Below are positions 8,199 to 15,375 of a stretch of DNA of 25,643 bases, one piece after another. The notes below the pieces were generated by a model, which did no database searches, had not been told where the DNA came from, and was given only the letters and a program-made list of their open reading frames with translations. How positions within the stretch are numbered: the first letter of the stretch is position 1; the number at the start of each line of letters is the position of its first letter. The stretch is taken from positions 1 to 25,643 of IMG/VR virus record IMGVR_UViG_3300037840_000441; one strand, 5' to 3'. This DNA comes from a virus. The position numbers and the translations under genes are program-made.

Positions 8199-8984
8199 TC
8201 AGGGCGCATACAGACCTTGCTCCTTTACCCGCTGGCTTCCGGCCCCGAGGAGCTGCTGGCGGTATTGCTGATACTCGGCCATGTCCATGTTGGCGATTTC
8301 AGCGGCCGTAAATGTGCGCGTGTTATCCTGACCCTGACCGGTCATGTCGACCGGTGGTGCACCTGACACCGGTGGGGCGAGCTGACGCCGATTGTTGACC
8401 CCGGCCTGCTGCACCTCTGCCACGATCTCGGCCGTTTTGGCTTTGACCATCTCGATCCGCTGATCGATCTGTTCTTTGGTGGCGCCCTCGACGAACTCGA
8501 CAAACTGAGGAGCGATGTTGTCGTTCTCTTCCTGCAACCGCTGATAGCGGTAGCCGCTGATCTCGGCGAACTCCTGCTCCTTCTGGCGGAGCGCACGCTC
8601 CTGATCCCGATCGGCTTGCATCTGGGCGAACCGCTCTTCCCAGGATTGAGAGGTCTGGGCCAGCTGCTCCTGCAGTGACATCGCCTCTTCTTGGCGCTTG
8701 CGCTCTTCCTCTTCGGCGGCGGCCTTAGCCTCTTCCTCCAGCCGGAGACGCTCTTCGCGCTCTTCGCTCAGTGTCTTGAGTTGCGCCTTCTGTTCTTCGA
8801 TTTGCGGATAGAGCTTGTCCTTCTCCTCCTGACGCACACGCTCACGCTCGGCATTGATCATTTCCTCGACCGTTTTGCGATCGAGTTTGTCATCGGCCGC
8901 CGGAGGGGTTTGCTGCGGAGGGACGTTCACCACAATCGGCTGCGGCTGCGGTGGGTTTTGGTAAATACCTTGATCCATGGTCAT
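8199..8984 (-). CDS. Capsid scaffold protein
   Basis: This 261-residue protein sits between portal and major capsid genes, the usual place for a scaffold. It has a Pro/Gln-rich N-terminus and then a long charged coiled coil (residues about 35-165, with many E, R, K and Q). The C-terminal part 'FTAAEIANMDMAEYQQYRQQLLG' is a typical end for phage scaffolds that contacts the capsid protein. The start at ATG 8984 has AAGGAG eight bases upstream. An upstream in-frame ATG at 9053 has no ribosome binding site, so the 23 extra residues are unlikely. The scaffold would be lost from the mature head. Confidence 0.88.
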   Translation of the reverse strand: MTMDQGIYQNPPQPQPIVVNVPPQQTPPAADDKLDRKTVEEMINAERERVRQEEKDKLYPQIEEQKAQLKTLSEEREERLRLEEEAKAAAEEEERKRQEEAMSLQEQLAQTSQSWEERFAQMQADRDQERALRQKEQEFAEISGYRYQRLQEENDNIAPQFVEFVEGATKEQIDQRIEMVKAKTAEIVAEVQQAGVNNRRQLAPPVSGAPPVDMTGQGQDNTRTFTAAEIANMDMAEYQQYRQQLLGAGSQRVKEQGLYAP

Positions 8985-9095
8985 TTCAGATTCTCCTTGA
9001 CCTTCGGTTTCTACAGAACGGGGCACAATACGACGTTTTACAGTTACAACCATTCAGTCGACATTAAGACGCCCGACTCCCCATCAGGAAGTCAC

Positions 9096-10691
9096 TTAAT
9101 CGTCGGGGCCCTTCAGAGGATTTCGAAGCTGGGGAATCTTGGTCCCGGCCGCCAGGGTGTTCATTTGCTCCAGGAGCTTCTGGGCGTCGGGATCATTACC
9201 GATCCCGGGGAGTGCTCCCTGGCCCGCTCCGGCCGGGGTGACACCGGGGCCACCGGCGGATGGCACACCACCAGGCTTCTCCTGGCCGCCCTCCTCCTCA
9301 GCTCCCTCCATCGGGACGCCGGTCAGCATGGAAATCAGCACCTTGATCTGGGTATTCAACAGATCGAGGGCACCCTGTTCGAGGGCGTCCTGGTGCAGCT
9401 CGTTGAGCAGCTCTTCAAGCTTCTCAGCCGGATAGGCCTCACCCAGCTTCTTGAGGGCGCCGCGCTTGGATTCGAGCCCGATGGCCATCTCGGCCTGGAT
9501 CTCATTGAGGGCCACCAGCTTGTCGAGGGGCAGCGGGGAGGCAAAGGCCACCGTATTCCGGTAGGTGAGTGGATCGGCCGGATCGAGCACCTCGAACTGG
9601 CCCTCTTCGAGCGGGGCGTCCCGGGTCGGGTCCAACTCCAGCAGCTCGGGCATGTAGAGAACAGCCGTGCGGATGATCAGCTCGTTGAGCTGTCCAAAGC
9701 CCGCTTGGTACTGGGTGATTTTCTGATGGAACTTCTGCATGAGCGGAAGGAACTGCAATGACAGTGCCACCCCTGAGGTGTTGCTGATCTCCTGCGGCTG
9801 GCCGAGGGCGTTGACCGGGATGCCGACGATCTCGTGCATTTTGTCCTTGAGCATTTGCAGCCATGCCAACGGGCCCTCCAGCTGCGCACCCAGCTCCAGG
9901 TTCATGATCTTGGCTTTGTCATTTGGAATGGCCCAAACCTTCTTCGGGCCGCGTTCGAGGTTGTTCGCCTTGGCGCCGAGGATGATCGTGGTCGGGCTGA
10001 CGATGTCACTGATCAGTGCAGCGGTCTCGTTGTACTGCCGGTTGAGATCGGTGATGTCCTGGATGTCGGAGAGCCCCCATGGGCTAGACGGCACCTTGGT
10101 GTTCGAGATGTGCACGAACGGGATCATCCCGAGCGGGTTCTCCTGGCTCTCCACCAGCTCGTCGTTGATAAACGCCTGCATGGCGTCCTCGGTCCACAGC
10201 TCGGTGAAGGAGAAGACCTGCCGGGTACCTTCGAGAGCCGTTCCCCAGAACCGGTATTTCATCTTGAACCGGATCATGCGGGTCATGTCGTGCGGGTGAT
10301 ACTCGGGGAAGCAGAAGGCCGAGTTGAGCGGCAGGATGCGGATCTTGGCCGGATGCATATTTCCGGCCGGGTCATCGAAGGCATCTTCGTAGGCCACCTT
10401 GAGGAAGCAGTCACCCGACACCGAGCCCTGCTGCATGGCCTCCCACATCACCGCTTCTTTGCCCATCGGCTGGTGCTCTTCCCACACCGTACGGAGCAGC
10501 TCGGGCACGATGGCCTCGGTGGCGTGCGGACTCTGAAAGTTCACGCCATTGGTCAAAGCGAAGTTGGTCATGAAATCAGAGAAGGCCTTCGTCCAGTTGA
10601 AGACCGGTTGCGGCTCACCGATTTCCCGCTTGTAGCTCCAGTGGTGACCGAGATAGAAGGCCCAGTTCGATGCATAGCTGGGGTAATCGAT
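9096..10691 (-). CDS. Portal protein, main reading frame (5' end shifted out of frame)
   Basis: This frame encodes most of an SPP1-gp6-type portal, the dodecameric ring through which DNA enters and leaves the head. The first ATG in this frame is at 10571, giving 491 residues. However, strongly portal-like sequence continues upstream without a start (YPSYASNWAFYLGHHW, then YKREIGEPQPVFNWTKAFSDF) as far as a TGA at 10694-10692. The missing N-terminus is in another frame at 10693-10824. A single extra base between 10680 and 10686 explains the break, and the joined protein would be about 575 residues. Conserved segments include 'QQGSVSGDCFLKVAYE', 'WGLSDIQDITDLNRQYNE' and 'NALGQPQEISNTSGVAL'. The scaffold follows 111 bp downstream. 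Confidence 0.9.
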   Translation of the reverse strand: MDYPSYASNWAFYLGHHWSYKREIGEPQPVFNWTKAFSDFMTNFALTNGVNFQSPHATEAIVPELLRTVWEEHQPMGKEAVMWEAMQQGSVSGDCFLKVAYEDAFDDPAGNMHPAKIRILPLNSAFCFPEYHPHDMTRMIRFKMKYRFWGTALEGTRQVFSFTELWTEDAMQAFINDELVESQENPLGMIPFVHISNTKVPSSPWGLSDIQDITDLNRQYNETAALISDIVSPTTIILGAKANNLERGPKKVWAIPNDKAKIMNLELGAQLEGPLAWLQMLKDKMHEIVGIPVNALGQPQEISNTSGVALSLQFLPLMQKFHQKITQYQAGFGQLNELIIRTAVLYMPELLELDPTRDAPLEEGQFEVLDPADPLTYRNTVAFASPLPLDKLVALNEIQAEMAIGLESKRGALKKLGEAYPAEKLEELLNELHQDALEQGALDLLNTQIKVLISMLTGVPMEGAEEEGGQEKPGGVPSAGGPGVTPAGAGQGALPGIGNDPDAQKLLEQMNTLAAGTKIPQLRNPLKGPDD

Positions 10692-10824
10692 TCAGCCTGG
10701 GTCCATGGACCTCAAACTCTTCATCTGCGAGTTCGACCAGACCCAACGGGCTGATAGCGATCGTAAGATCGGACGATGCGGCGCGATAGCTGGGGCTGAC
10801 AAAGCTGATAGCGATTTCAATCAC
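10615..10824 (-). CDS. Portal protein N-terminal fragment before the frameshift
   Basis: Only the first 46 or so codons are meaningful. The segment 'SPLGLVELADEEFEVHGPRLNR' is the expected beginning of the portal, and after the frame break the same frame reads nonsense to a stop at 10615. The start given is GTG at 10824. A near-perfect ribosome binding site, GGAGGTGATT, overlaps this GTG, so the true start could be a little downstream, but no ATG is available in frame. The start overlaps the last 8 bases of the HNH gene, which suggests translational coupling. Whether this is a sequencing error, a real mutation or programmed frameshifting cannot be decided here. Confidence 0.7.
   Translation of the reverse strand: MIEIAISFVSPSYRAASSDLTIAISPLGLVELADEEFEVHGPRLNRLPQLCIELGLLSRSPLELQAGNR
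10750..10815. repeat. 12-bp direct repeat pair spaced 54 bp
   Basis: GCTGATAGCGAT occurs at 10804-10815 and again at 10750-10761 on the plus strand, within the portal N-terminal coding segment. The spacing is 54 bp, exactly 18 codons, so an in-frame insertion or duplication of 18 residues is possible. Collapsing the repeat would leave an open start segment that reads straight into 'SPLGLVELADEEFE'. Confidence 0.6.
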
Positions 10825-11308
10825 CTCCCTCTACAAACTCGCCGGTCTGACCGGCGAGATAGGCGATGGCCCGAGCCAACGTCTCAACATTCTCCTGAAA
10901 ATAACCAAGACCTTGGTTGCAGGGACTACAGAGTAGGCCTCTCACAACACCAGTTACATGGTCATGGTCAACATGAAAATGATCGCTTCGCTGTCGAGGG
11001 TTGTCTGTTCGGCAGATGGCACATTTGCCGTCTTGTTCCTTCAACAGCCGGAGGTAATCACCGTGAGTAATCCCGTATTTCGAGAATAGTTTCTGCTCTC
11101 GCTCGTACTCTCGCTGGTGTGGTATCTCATTGCGCCGACGAAGAACCCTCAACCGATTGCCGTCGAACCGCCTGCATTCCCACGAGCAGTACACGCGATC
11201 ATCGAACCGAGCCCACCACGCTTCTTGGATTTCAACCGCACAAGAAGGACGGTCACAGCGTTTCCCGGGCTCGGCTACCCGGCCTTGGGCGTAGTGTCGC
11301 TGAGTCAC
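10817..11308 (-). CDS. HNH endonuclease, recombination endonuclease VII type
   Basis: This 163-residue nuclease has two metal-binding parts. The first is a Cys pair set at C18, C23, C41 and C45. The second is an endonuclease VII-type beta-beta-alpha-metal core: C96-x2-C99, then 'HVDHDHVTGVVRGLLC' with C127, C130 and N131. Family members cut branched or nicked DNA during phage packaging or act as mobile HNH genes. GTG at 11308, four bases past the preceding stop, is chosen; the open frame upstream to 11443 lies inside the 122-residue gene. Its 3' end provides the ribosome binding site of the portal gene and overlaps its GTG. A packaging-linked role is plausible given the portal neighbour. Confidence 0.85.
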   Translation of the reverse strand: MTQRHYAQGRVAEPGKRCDRPSCAVEIQEAWWARFDDRVYCSWECRRFDGNRLRVLRRRNEIPHQREYEREQKLFSKYGITHGDYLRLLKEQDGKCAICRTDNPRQRSDHFHVDHDHVTGVVRGLLCSPCNQGLGYFQENVETLARAIAYLAGQTGEFVEGGD

Positions 11309-11312
11309 CGAA

Positions 11313-11681
11313 TCACGGGACGTTGGTGAACCCAGGCTGACCACTACCCCGCCAGTTGGTGGTGTAGAACCACGTAGTGCCCTGGTTCTGCGCCGTCCCG
11401 GGCCCGGGGGCGGCTGCGATTTGGACGTTGGGATCAACTCCACCGCCCAGTGTCATCACCGGAATGGGCCCGTTGGCATCGGCAAACCAAATCCCATTCT
11501 GGGTCGTGTTGGTCTGATCGGCCAGCAAAAAGTACTGGCCATTCTGGATGCTGATTGAATCGATCGTCGGCTGCGGGAGAGTCCCGGGGGTAAATGACCC
11601 ATTGGTGAAGTTTGATGTCGAGGGCACATTCGTTGACGCTACGGCGGCAACGATGTATGTGGCTGAACCCGCTCCAGGCAT
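11313..11681 (-). CDS. Short tail-type protein with 'TxQNG' domain
   Basis: This 122-residue protein consists almost wholly of the module also present in the 412-residue tail protein at 3965-5203. It shows 'IDSISIQNGQYFLLADQT', 'TTQNGIW' and a C-terminal 'GTTWFYTTNW'. This looks like a stand-alone copy of a tail-fibre domain. The start is ATG at 11681 with AAGGAG eight bases upstream. It lies between the zinc-ribbon protein and the HNH nuclease, away from the main tail block, so it may be a separately evolving fibre tip or decoration protein. Confidence 0.78.
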   Translation of the reverse strand: MPGAGSATYIVAAVASTNVPSTSNFTNGSFTPGTLPQPTIDSISIQNGQYFLLADQTNTTQNGIWFADANGPIPVMTLGGGVDPNVQIAAAPGPGTAQNQGTTWFYTTNWRGSGQPGFTNVP

Positions 11682-11744
11682 GTCGATTCTCCTTATTCGA
11701 AAGACTTGCCACCAGGATGTCAGCCAAGAGGTGCAGCTACCTAG

Positions 11745-12047
11745 TCACCGCCGGTTATAGAAGCCCTGCACTGCTCGATCGATTTCAGGATTTTCTTGGC
11801 GCTCTTTCCATGAGACGTAGCGGCTGTGCTTCGGCAGGGCACCGCTCTTCAAAAGCCTCTTCGGCACTTGGCAGTGCGGGCAGACACCTTGACCGGCGGA
11901 ATGGCCGGTGACGTAGGTATAAGGAACCGGCTTACCGGCGACGTCTACGGTTCCCTCGGGAAAACGGACCTCATGGTAATCACCGATACCGGTGGGTGTT
12001 CCGATAACCGGCTGACAGTTCGAACCTTCACACGTCATTCTCGCCAT
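11745..12047 (-). CDS. Small zinc-ribbon-like protein, 100 aa
   Basis: Unrecognised 100-residue protein with two Cys pairs: C6-x3-C10 (CEGSNC) and CPHC near residues 57-60. His and basic residues follow, which suggests one bound zinc. The C-terminal half (VPKRLLKSGALPKHSRYVSWKER) is basic and could contact nucleic acid or a partner. The start is ATG at 12047, nine bases past the stop of the tiny basic gene. That stop, TAGGA, doubles as a weak ribosome binding site. Co-transcription with the 51-residue basic protein suggests a shared role. Confidence 0.7.
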   Translation of the reverse strand: MARMTCEGSNCQPVIGTPTGIGDYHEVRFPEGTVDVAGKPVPYTYVTGHSAGQGVCPHCQVPKRLLKSGALPKHSRYVSWKERQENPEIDRAVQGFYNRR

Positions 12048-12056
12048 GCTGAAATC

Positions 12057-12212
12057 CTACTTCTTCCTCGATCCCTTCTTGATCACGCCATTGGCCATTT
12101 TGTCTGCTTGCCCAGCCGACATTCCTCTGTCAAGCCCAGACTGACGCACGTGACTCCACTGACGCTTCTTCTTCTTGGTGTTGGCCTTCTTGGTGTGCTG
12201 TTGTGCAGGCAT
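12057..12212 (-). CDS. Tiny basic protein, 51 aa
   Basis: This 51-residue protein is very rich in Lys and Arg. It begins MPAQQHTKKANTKKKKRQ, then 'WSHVRQSGLDRGMSAGQADKMA', and ends GVIKKGSRKK. The pattern W-x-HV-x-S-x-L-x-RG-x-S-x-G-x-A resembles short bacterial and phage proteins annotated as plasmid-stabilisation-like or Rho-domain-like; no function is proven. A strong ribosome binding site, AAGGAG, lies about seven bases before the ATG and overlaps the stop of the upstream fibre gene. It would be missed by callers with a length cutoff. DNA or RNA binding is likely from charge alone. Confidence 0.72.
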   Translation of the reverse strand: MPAQQHTKKANTKKKKRQWSHVRQSGLDRGMSAGQADKMANGVIKKGSRKK

Positions 12213-12221
12213 GGTCTCTCC

Positions 12222-13178
12222 TTAGGTTGATACCAATGTGACAGACAAGAAGTTGAAAGCATCATTTGTGGTGGTCTGAGCAGCGCTTGCACTATTGATT
12301 TGGTAACCCTGGAGTGTGACTTTCTGCCCAGCGGTGATGAACAATCGGTCATCATGCACCATCGAAATCGGGTCGGCAGTCTGGGCTCCTGGGGTCGGAA
12401 ACACATCGCCGCCGAAGGTGGCCGGACCACCGGCTATGTAAATCCAGGCGTACTGACGAATCCACGTACCCGAAAACCCAGAGTTTCTGATCTGACCGGT
12501 AACGGCGTAGTAACCAGTCACCGGTACAACCAGTCCATTGCCGTTCTGGGTCATACCTCCTGAAAGATTGTCGAGAACACTGAGGGCCATCTCAAGCTGG
12601 GTGTTGTTGAGCATGATTTGGGCACCGGATATGTGAGCCTTACCACCCGGATTCGAGCCCAGAGCATTGACCTGCACCCAAGTGCCCGGTGTACCGCCTA
12701 CCGTGCAGACCCAGAGCACATTGGCCGAATCCAAAAATGCTTGACCCTCCGACCACAGCCCCACCACTGGCGCACCTGTGTGCGGCGTGGTCAGCTCACC
12801 GGCAATAATCACCGGCCCGAGCCATTCGAGGCCCGTCGAACCACTTCCACCGATGGTGAGCACCTGTCCACTCGTTCCTATGGCGGGGAGAGGAGACAGT
12901 GTCGACGACGTGGTGATCGGAACCTCGGCGATCACATACCAAATACCCGGCGTATAGAAGAGGGTGACCGATGCCCCGGCCGAAAGGGTGACCGACGCCT
13001 GCTGCGGCGTGGCCTGTTGTGGATTGGTAATCGAGTCGAGCCCCGTAGCCAACACCAAGACAGTTCCACTGCCAGAGTTGATCAGTGTGTTCTTCGTTCC
13101 CATCGGCGGCGCGGCCGGGAGAGCAATGGGACTGCTGTCTTCGATTACTGAGTTTTCATTCGGTACAGCGGTGCGCAC
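12222..13178 (-). CDS. Tail fibre-like protein with C1q/TNF-like C-terminal head
   Basis: This 318-residue protein is probably a receptor-binding or decoration fibre. The N-terminal 100 residues form a beta-rich region (NTLINSGSGTVLVLATG, SVTLSAGASVTLFYTPGIWYVI). A spacer with 'GTSGQVLTIGGSGSTGLEWLGP' follows, which is a typical tail-fibre linker. The C-terminal 130 residues (LVVPVTGYYAVTGQIR, then GQKVTLQGYQI and FNFLSVTLV) resemble the C1q/TNF-like jelly-roll seen at fibre tips. The start is GTG at 13178, directly after the lysin stop (TGAGTG), which implies reinitiation; the next ATG would remove 25 residues. It lies beside the lysin gene. Confidence 0.78.
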   Translation of the reverse strand: MRTAVPNENSVIEDSSPIALPAAPPMGTKNTLINSGSGTVLVLATGLDSITNPQQATPQQASVTLSAGASVTLFYTPGIWYVIAEVPITTSSTLSPLPAIGTSGQVLTIGGSGSTGLEWLGPVIIAGELTTPHTGAPVVGLWSEGQAFLDSANVLWVCTVGGTPGTWVQVNALGSNPGGKAHISGAQIMLNNTQLEMALSVLDNLSGGMTQNGNGLVVPVTGYYAVTGQIRNSGFSGTWIRQYAWIYIAGGPATFGGDVFPTPGAQTADPISMVHDDRLFITAGQKVTLQGYQINSASAAQTTTNDAFNFLSVTLVST

Positions 13179-14006
13179 TCAAACAATGACCTGCTCAATG
13201 CCCCAAGCGGGAGAACCAACCGCTTGGGTGGCCTCGAAGGCCGTCCCATGGATGTCGACGGCACCGATGACGAGCCACGCCCCGTCGACCTGGATGGTGG
13301 GCACCTGATCAGGATCCCACGAAATGTTCGCCACGGGGCCGTTGCTGGGATCGGCCAGCTTGGCCACGTTTTGACCGTGCCAGGCGCCGGTGGCCGGGTC
13401 GCGGTAATAGTGACCGAGCGCTCCGAGGAACACCGAGGTTCGATGGCGTTGCCCGTTGGCGTTGACGAATGGGGAAACTCCGGGCATTTTGTCTACCTCC
13501 GGTGAAGGTGGGATGGGTGAGGGTGAAGGGTCGATGCCGGGCAGGTAGTCGACCACCACGGACAGGTCATAATCGCCGACATCGATGTACTGGTGACCGA
13601 CATCGGTGACCGGATTGATGAGCACGGGTCCGGGGCCCGGGTAGGCCGCCGGGAATAGGCCAGGGAGCGGCACGCCCTGTGACGAGAAGGCGTTGAGGAC
13701 GTCCTGGCGCCATGAATCAGGGAAGTAGAGAAGCGGCCCTCCGTGCCCTTGCTGCCGCCGCTTCGCTATCCAGGGCGGTCCCTGAGCCGGAACGCCGTTA
13801 CCCGTCTCTAGGTCAAGCATGTCGCCCTGGTCGTCGTTCGGGTTGGTGGTGATCCGAATGACGGTCATGCCGGGATAGGCCGCAGCAATGGCCGCTGCGT
13901 CGGGCCAGTTTCCGTCGTCATACCCCATGGCGACCGAGATGCCGGGGTTGGCTGCGATGGCCTCGGCCACCCCGGACACAAAGATGTCGTCAGCGGCCGT
14001 TCTCAT
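13179..14006 (-). CDS. GH25-like lysin/cell-wall hydrolase
   Basis: This 275-residue protein has an N-terminal glycoside hydrolase 25-like TIM-barrel domain (residues 20-158). It shows 'AMGYDDGNW', 'MTVIRITTNP' and the candidate catalytic D65-x-E67 in 'MLDLETG'. It also has 'GHQYIDVGDYDLSVVVDYLPG' near the end of the barrel. This pattern fits lysozyme-like enzymes that cut the peptidoglycan glycan chain. A Pro/Ser linker (159-172) leads to a second domain of about 100 residues (ALGHYYRDPATGAWHG, then WGIEQVIV), perhaps for wall binding. ATG at 14006 overlaps the preceding stop as ATGA. No signal peptide is seen, so a holin or virion delivery would be needed. Confidence 0.75.
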   Translation of the reverse strand: MRTAADDIFVSGVAEAIAANPGISVAMGYDDGNWPDAAAIAAAYPGMTVIRITTNPNDDQGDMLDLETGNGVPAQGPPWIAKRRQQGHGGPLLYFPDSWRQDVLNAFSSQGVPLPGLFPAAYPGPGPVLINPVTDVGHQYIDVGDYDLSVVVDYLPGIDPSPSPIPPSPEVDKMPGVSPFVNANGQRHRTSVFLGALGHYYRDPATGAWHGQNVAKLADPSNGPVANISWDPDQVPTIQVDGAWLVIGAVDIHGTAFEATQAVGSPAWGIEQVIV

Positions 14007-14191
14007 CTGAGGTCAGAGCCCCAGCGAGTCTTACTCAGGCAGGGTTTGAACTCCTGCTGATCCTTTGCCCGCGTAAGCATCGCTGGGGCCCAGTTGTTCC
14101 CGTGCTTCTCGTTGATGTGCTCGTCCATCTCTGCTTTCGAGGATGTGGTCAGTCCACACACCCGGCACAGCTGACGAACGACGGCCCGCAT
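14003..14191 (-). CDS. Small C2H2-type zinc-finger protein, 62 aa
   Basis: This 62-residue protein has a canonical single finger C9-x2-C12-x12-H25-x4-H30 (CRVCGLTT then MDEHINEKH), followed by a basic tail. C2H2 fingers of this spacing bind DNA or proteins and are found sporadically in phages. The ATG at 14191 overlaps the upstream stop as TAATG, and its own stop overlaps the lysin start as ATGA, so it is tightly coupled to both. The role is unknown. Confidence 0.78.
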   Translation of the reverse strand: MRAVVRQLCRVCGLTTSSKAEMDEHINEKHGNNWAPAMLTRAKDQQEFKPCLSKTRWGSDLR

Positions 14192-14826
14192 TAGGCCTTG
14201 TTGCAGTAGACGGCAATCTCCAGGTTGGCCGCAGAACCGACGCTGGCGCCGCTCCCGGCGGCCGTGATCACAAACGACAGCACGTCACCGGCATGAAGCC
14301 TCGACGCCGGGGTCAGCGTCTGGTTATTCAGATCGGTGTAGGTGTTGTCCGGGGCGGTGAGCGCATTCAGCTGGTACTCGTAGAAGCTCGGCGGTGAGGT
14401 CACCGGCAACGAGGTCCCTGACGAAGTGGACTGCGCCGTGAAATACCCGGTCGTGCCCGAGGGGCCCGGCAGCGGATAGTTGAGGGCGTAGGGCTTGTTG
14501 GCCACCACGGCCGGAGCCGAGGTCACACCGTTGGTCGTGGCCGTCCCGAGAATGGTCGGCACGTTGGCCGCCGTCCACAGGTTGTACGGATTGGTCACGG
14601 CCTGGTTGGCCGCACCGGCGGGCACGCTGGTCACCTGCGAGGTGGGCACGTTGCTGATGTTGACGGCTACGCCGTTGTTGGTACCCGGGGCTGTCGAAAC
14701 GAACAGCAGCATGCCGATGACGTCAAGATCACACGGGGCAATGAAGCGCTGTGTGATGGTGGAAGCCGAAACGCTTGCGAGGAAGCGCTCGACGATCTCA
14801 AGATCTGGGTAAAGACCGGTGGCCAT
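14191..14826 (-). CDS. Beta-rich virion protein, 211 aa
   Basis: Probable structural or decoration protein of 211 residues. It is rich in Val, Thr, Ser, Ala and Pro with few charged residues after the first 40 (VAVNISNVPTSQVTSVPAG, then RLHAGDVLSFVITAAGSGAS and LEIAVYCNKA). The C-terminal strand pattern resembles other phage beta-sandwich proteins. It has a strong AAGGAG site eight bases before ATG 14826. I do not recognise a family name. It begins the block of structural genes after the glycosyltransferases. Confidence 0.78.
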   Translation of the reverse strand: MATGLYPDLEIVERFLASVSASTITQRFIAPCDLDVIGMLLFVSTAPGTNNGVAVNISNVPTSQVTSVPAGAANQAVTNPYNLWTAANVPTILGTATTNGVTSAPAVVANKPYALNYPLPGPSGTTGYFTAQSTSSGTSLPVTSPPSFYEYQLNALTAPDNTYTDLNNQTLTPASRLHAGDVLSFVITAAGSGASVGSAANLEIAVYCNKA

Positions 14827-14915
14827 TTTGTGTTCTCCTTGATGAGACGGTTATTTACCCAGCCGGTCCTGGGGGCACAAAAAGGTTCTCCGAACTGCAG
14901 GGCACAAAATCGAAA

Positions 14916-15311
14916 TCAATCGGTGACGGTCTCAGGGGACCGGCGCTCGTAACGGCCGCCGGAGCGGATCACGTCGCCGAAGGTCACCGGAGGCTCGGTC
15001 ACACCGCCCACGAACTCGGACAGCACACTCGGGGCGTCCACCCACGAGGCGGAGCCCACATGGGCCCGCTCGGCCATCACTTGGTCGGCGTGCTTGTACT
15101 GGCTGTCGGGGTTGTTGTGGTTCGGACTCCCCGGGCCGGTGATGTAGCCGTCGCCCATCCCCTGCTGGAAATCGTCAGGGACGTCGGTGTCGGTGGCCAG
15201 ACCCTCTTCGAACCGAAGCGGACCCTGATCGCCCGGCATGTTCGGACCCATCGTCCGCTGATAGGTCTGCGGCGTGCGTTCTGGCGGGATATTTGATGGG
15301 GCAATCGTCAT
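14916..15311 (-). CDS. Hypothetical hydrophilic phage protein, 131 aa
   Basis: Unrecognised protein of 131 residues. It is polar, Pro/Gly/Asp-rich and likely partly disordered in its first half (SNIPPERTPQTYQRTMG, then PGSPNHNNPDSQYKHAD). The C-terminal half is more ordered (WVDAPSVLSEFVGGVTEPPVTFGDVI). It has an AAGGA site about 10 bases from ATG 15311. It stands between the glycosyltransferase operon and the 211-residue structural protein, so a minor virion role is likely but unproven. Confidence 0.7.
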   Translation of the reverse strand: MTIAPSNIPPERTPQTYQRTMGPNMPGDQGPLRFEEGLATDTDVPDDFQQGMGDGYITGPGSPNHNNPDSQYKHADQVMAERAHVGSASWVDAPSVLSEFVGGVTEPPVTFGDVIRSGGRYERRSPETVTD

Positions 15312-15375
15312 GGACCGCTGTTCCTTTCAGTCCGGTTTGACGACTATTTGAACAGCCGCCCCAAAGCAATACCAG

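Noticed and set aside
8691-9761. 356-codon plus-strand frame
   Set aside because: It lies opposite scaffold and portal genes, is Leu/Gly-rich without a recognisable family, and has no ribosome binding site.
14873-14909. GGGCACAAAA repeated twice and a small hairpin before a T-run
   Set aside because: The stem is only 4 bp, too weak for a terminator, and a 10-bp repeat at this spacing is not strong evidence of function.
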